NCBI GenBank assembly: GCA_963825425.1
Contig: CAWGTF010000010.1
Location: 1 to 64,000, forward strand
DNA length: 64,000 nt
Origin: PALSA-607 sp963825425
GTDB taxonomy: Bacteria; Actinomycetota; Actinomycetes; Acidothermales; Acidothermaceae
Direction of reading: 5' to 3'
A program made the position numbers and the translations under genes. The first letter of the stretch is position 1. Every line of letters begins with the position of its first letter. The notes beneath the pieces were generated by a model. It did not search any database, was not told the DNA's origin, and saw nothing but the letters and a program-made list of their open reading frames with translations. Of this stretch, positions 63,702 through 64,000 are shown in pieces.

Positions 63702-63976
63702 TCCTGCGCATCCTCGGCGAAGGCCAGTTCGATATCGCAGACCACACGGTCGAGGCGCTGAACGGCCTCGACAACGAGTTGCTCGCCGCGGTCGAGAGTG
63801 GCGACGAGAGCGCGTTCCGGCGCACCCTCGCCGAGCTGCTTGCCCTTGTCCGCGAAGTCGGGGAACCGGTGCCCGACGACCACCTCGGCCCGTCCGAGTT
63901 GGTCCTGCCCGGCGCTGATTCAACCCTGGAGGAGGTGCGTGCGCTGCTCGGCGACGAGGGACTCATCCCTGGCTGA
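63698..63976 (+). CDS. PspA-associated protein PspAA
   Basis: This 92-residue protein begins MILRILGEGQFDIADHTVEA and continues LNGLDNELLAAVESGDESAF, FRRTLAELLALVREVGEPVP and LGPSELVLPGADSTLEEVRA. It matches the PspAA family encoded directly after pspA in actinobacteria, archaea and some other bacteria. It probably binds or regulates PspA. It is cytosolic and overlaps the pspA stop by four bases. Confidence 0.9.
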   Translation: MILRILGEGQFDIADHTVEALNGLDNELLAAVESGDESAFRRTLAELLALVREVGEPVPDDHLGPSELVLPGADSTLEEVRALLGDEGLIPG

Positions 63977-64000
63977 TCGGCGTCCGTCTTATGGCCCGAA

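Noticed and set aside
1..64000. tRNA and rRNA genes
   Set aside because: I saw no cloverleaf with GGTTCGA-type T-loop context or rRNA signature; a dedicated covariance search was not possible.

Overview
The window is a stretch of high-GC actinobacterial chromosome. Evidence for this is the F420-dependent reductase NpdG, the GlnE/GlnA1/GlnA2 set, a GlnR-type operator, DUF4191 and DUF3043 membrane proteins, PspA with PspAA, a 13E12-type DUF222/HNH gene, many GTG starts and frequent 4-bp start/stop overlaps. From about 20.5 to 63 kb the gene content follows the block known in Mycobacterium tuberculosis around panB-glnA2-glnE-glnA1-DUF4191-lipA-lipB-sucB-pepA/B-gcvT-cobS-cobT. A type III glutamine synthetase, a GH44 glycosidase with cell-wall-binding repeats and a riboswitch-controlled B12 uptake operon argue against Mycobacterium itself. 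I cannot assign a genus.

Layout. 0-4 kb is a decayed accessory end: a DUF222/HNH gene cut by a complete IS1182-family element with near-perfect terminal inverted repeats, then a frameshifted hypothetical gene. 4-12 kb holds a GT4 glycosyltransferase, a secreted GH44 enzyme with three cell-wall-binding repeats, a siderophore-interacting reductase, a YciI protein, a methyltransferase, a PEBP protein, small membrane proteins and a PPK2 kinase. 12-18 kb holds a leftward lipid-modification operon (DUF1295, FAD oxidoreductase, DUF1365, cyclopropane-fatty-acid-synthase type methyltransferase) next to map. 18-20.5 kb has a histone-H1-like protein with a YegP domain, a DedA protein and an unknown protein. 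20.5-42 kb is the housekeeping nitrogen and cofactor block: npdG, panB, nadE, glnA2, glnE, glnA1, an RDD protein, DUF4191, lipA, lipB, a protein kinase, a type III glutamine synthetase and a CPBP protease. A roughly 4.8-kb insert (MFS, PAP2, drug-type ABC pair, MerR) splits glnE from glnA1. 42-53 kb has an epimerase, sucB, lpd, pepA, an MFS pump, gcvT, a small kinase, cobS and cobT. 53-61 kb is a B12 region: an MBL-CobU fusion, then an ECF uptake operon (S, fused A1-A2, T) preceded by two secreted proteins and a cobalamin riboswitch. 61-64 kb has an aldo/keto reductase, DUF3043 and pspA-pspAA.

Main points. (1) The B12-riboswitch operon begins with a secreted, LPATG-anchored squalene-cyclase-like (alpha/alpha-toroid) protein and a secreted SCO2322-type protein ahead of the ECF transporter; this looks like a bacterial counterpart of the intrinsic-factor/transcobalamin capture system (inference). 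(2) glnA1 has a textbook four-half-site GlnR operator with exact 11-bp phasing. (3) About fifteen genes are frameshifted, and every break I could resolve outside the DUF222 gene is a net +1 insertion with no nonsense codon. This points to insertion errors in the assembly rather than gene death, so those genes are annotated as full-length CDS with the break noted.
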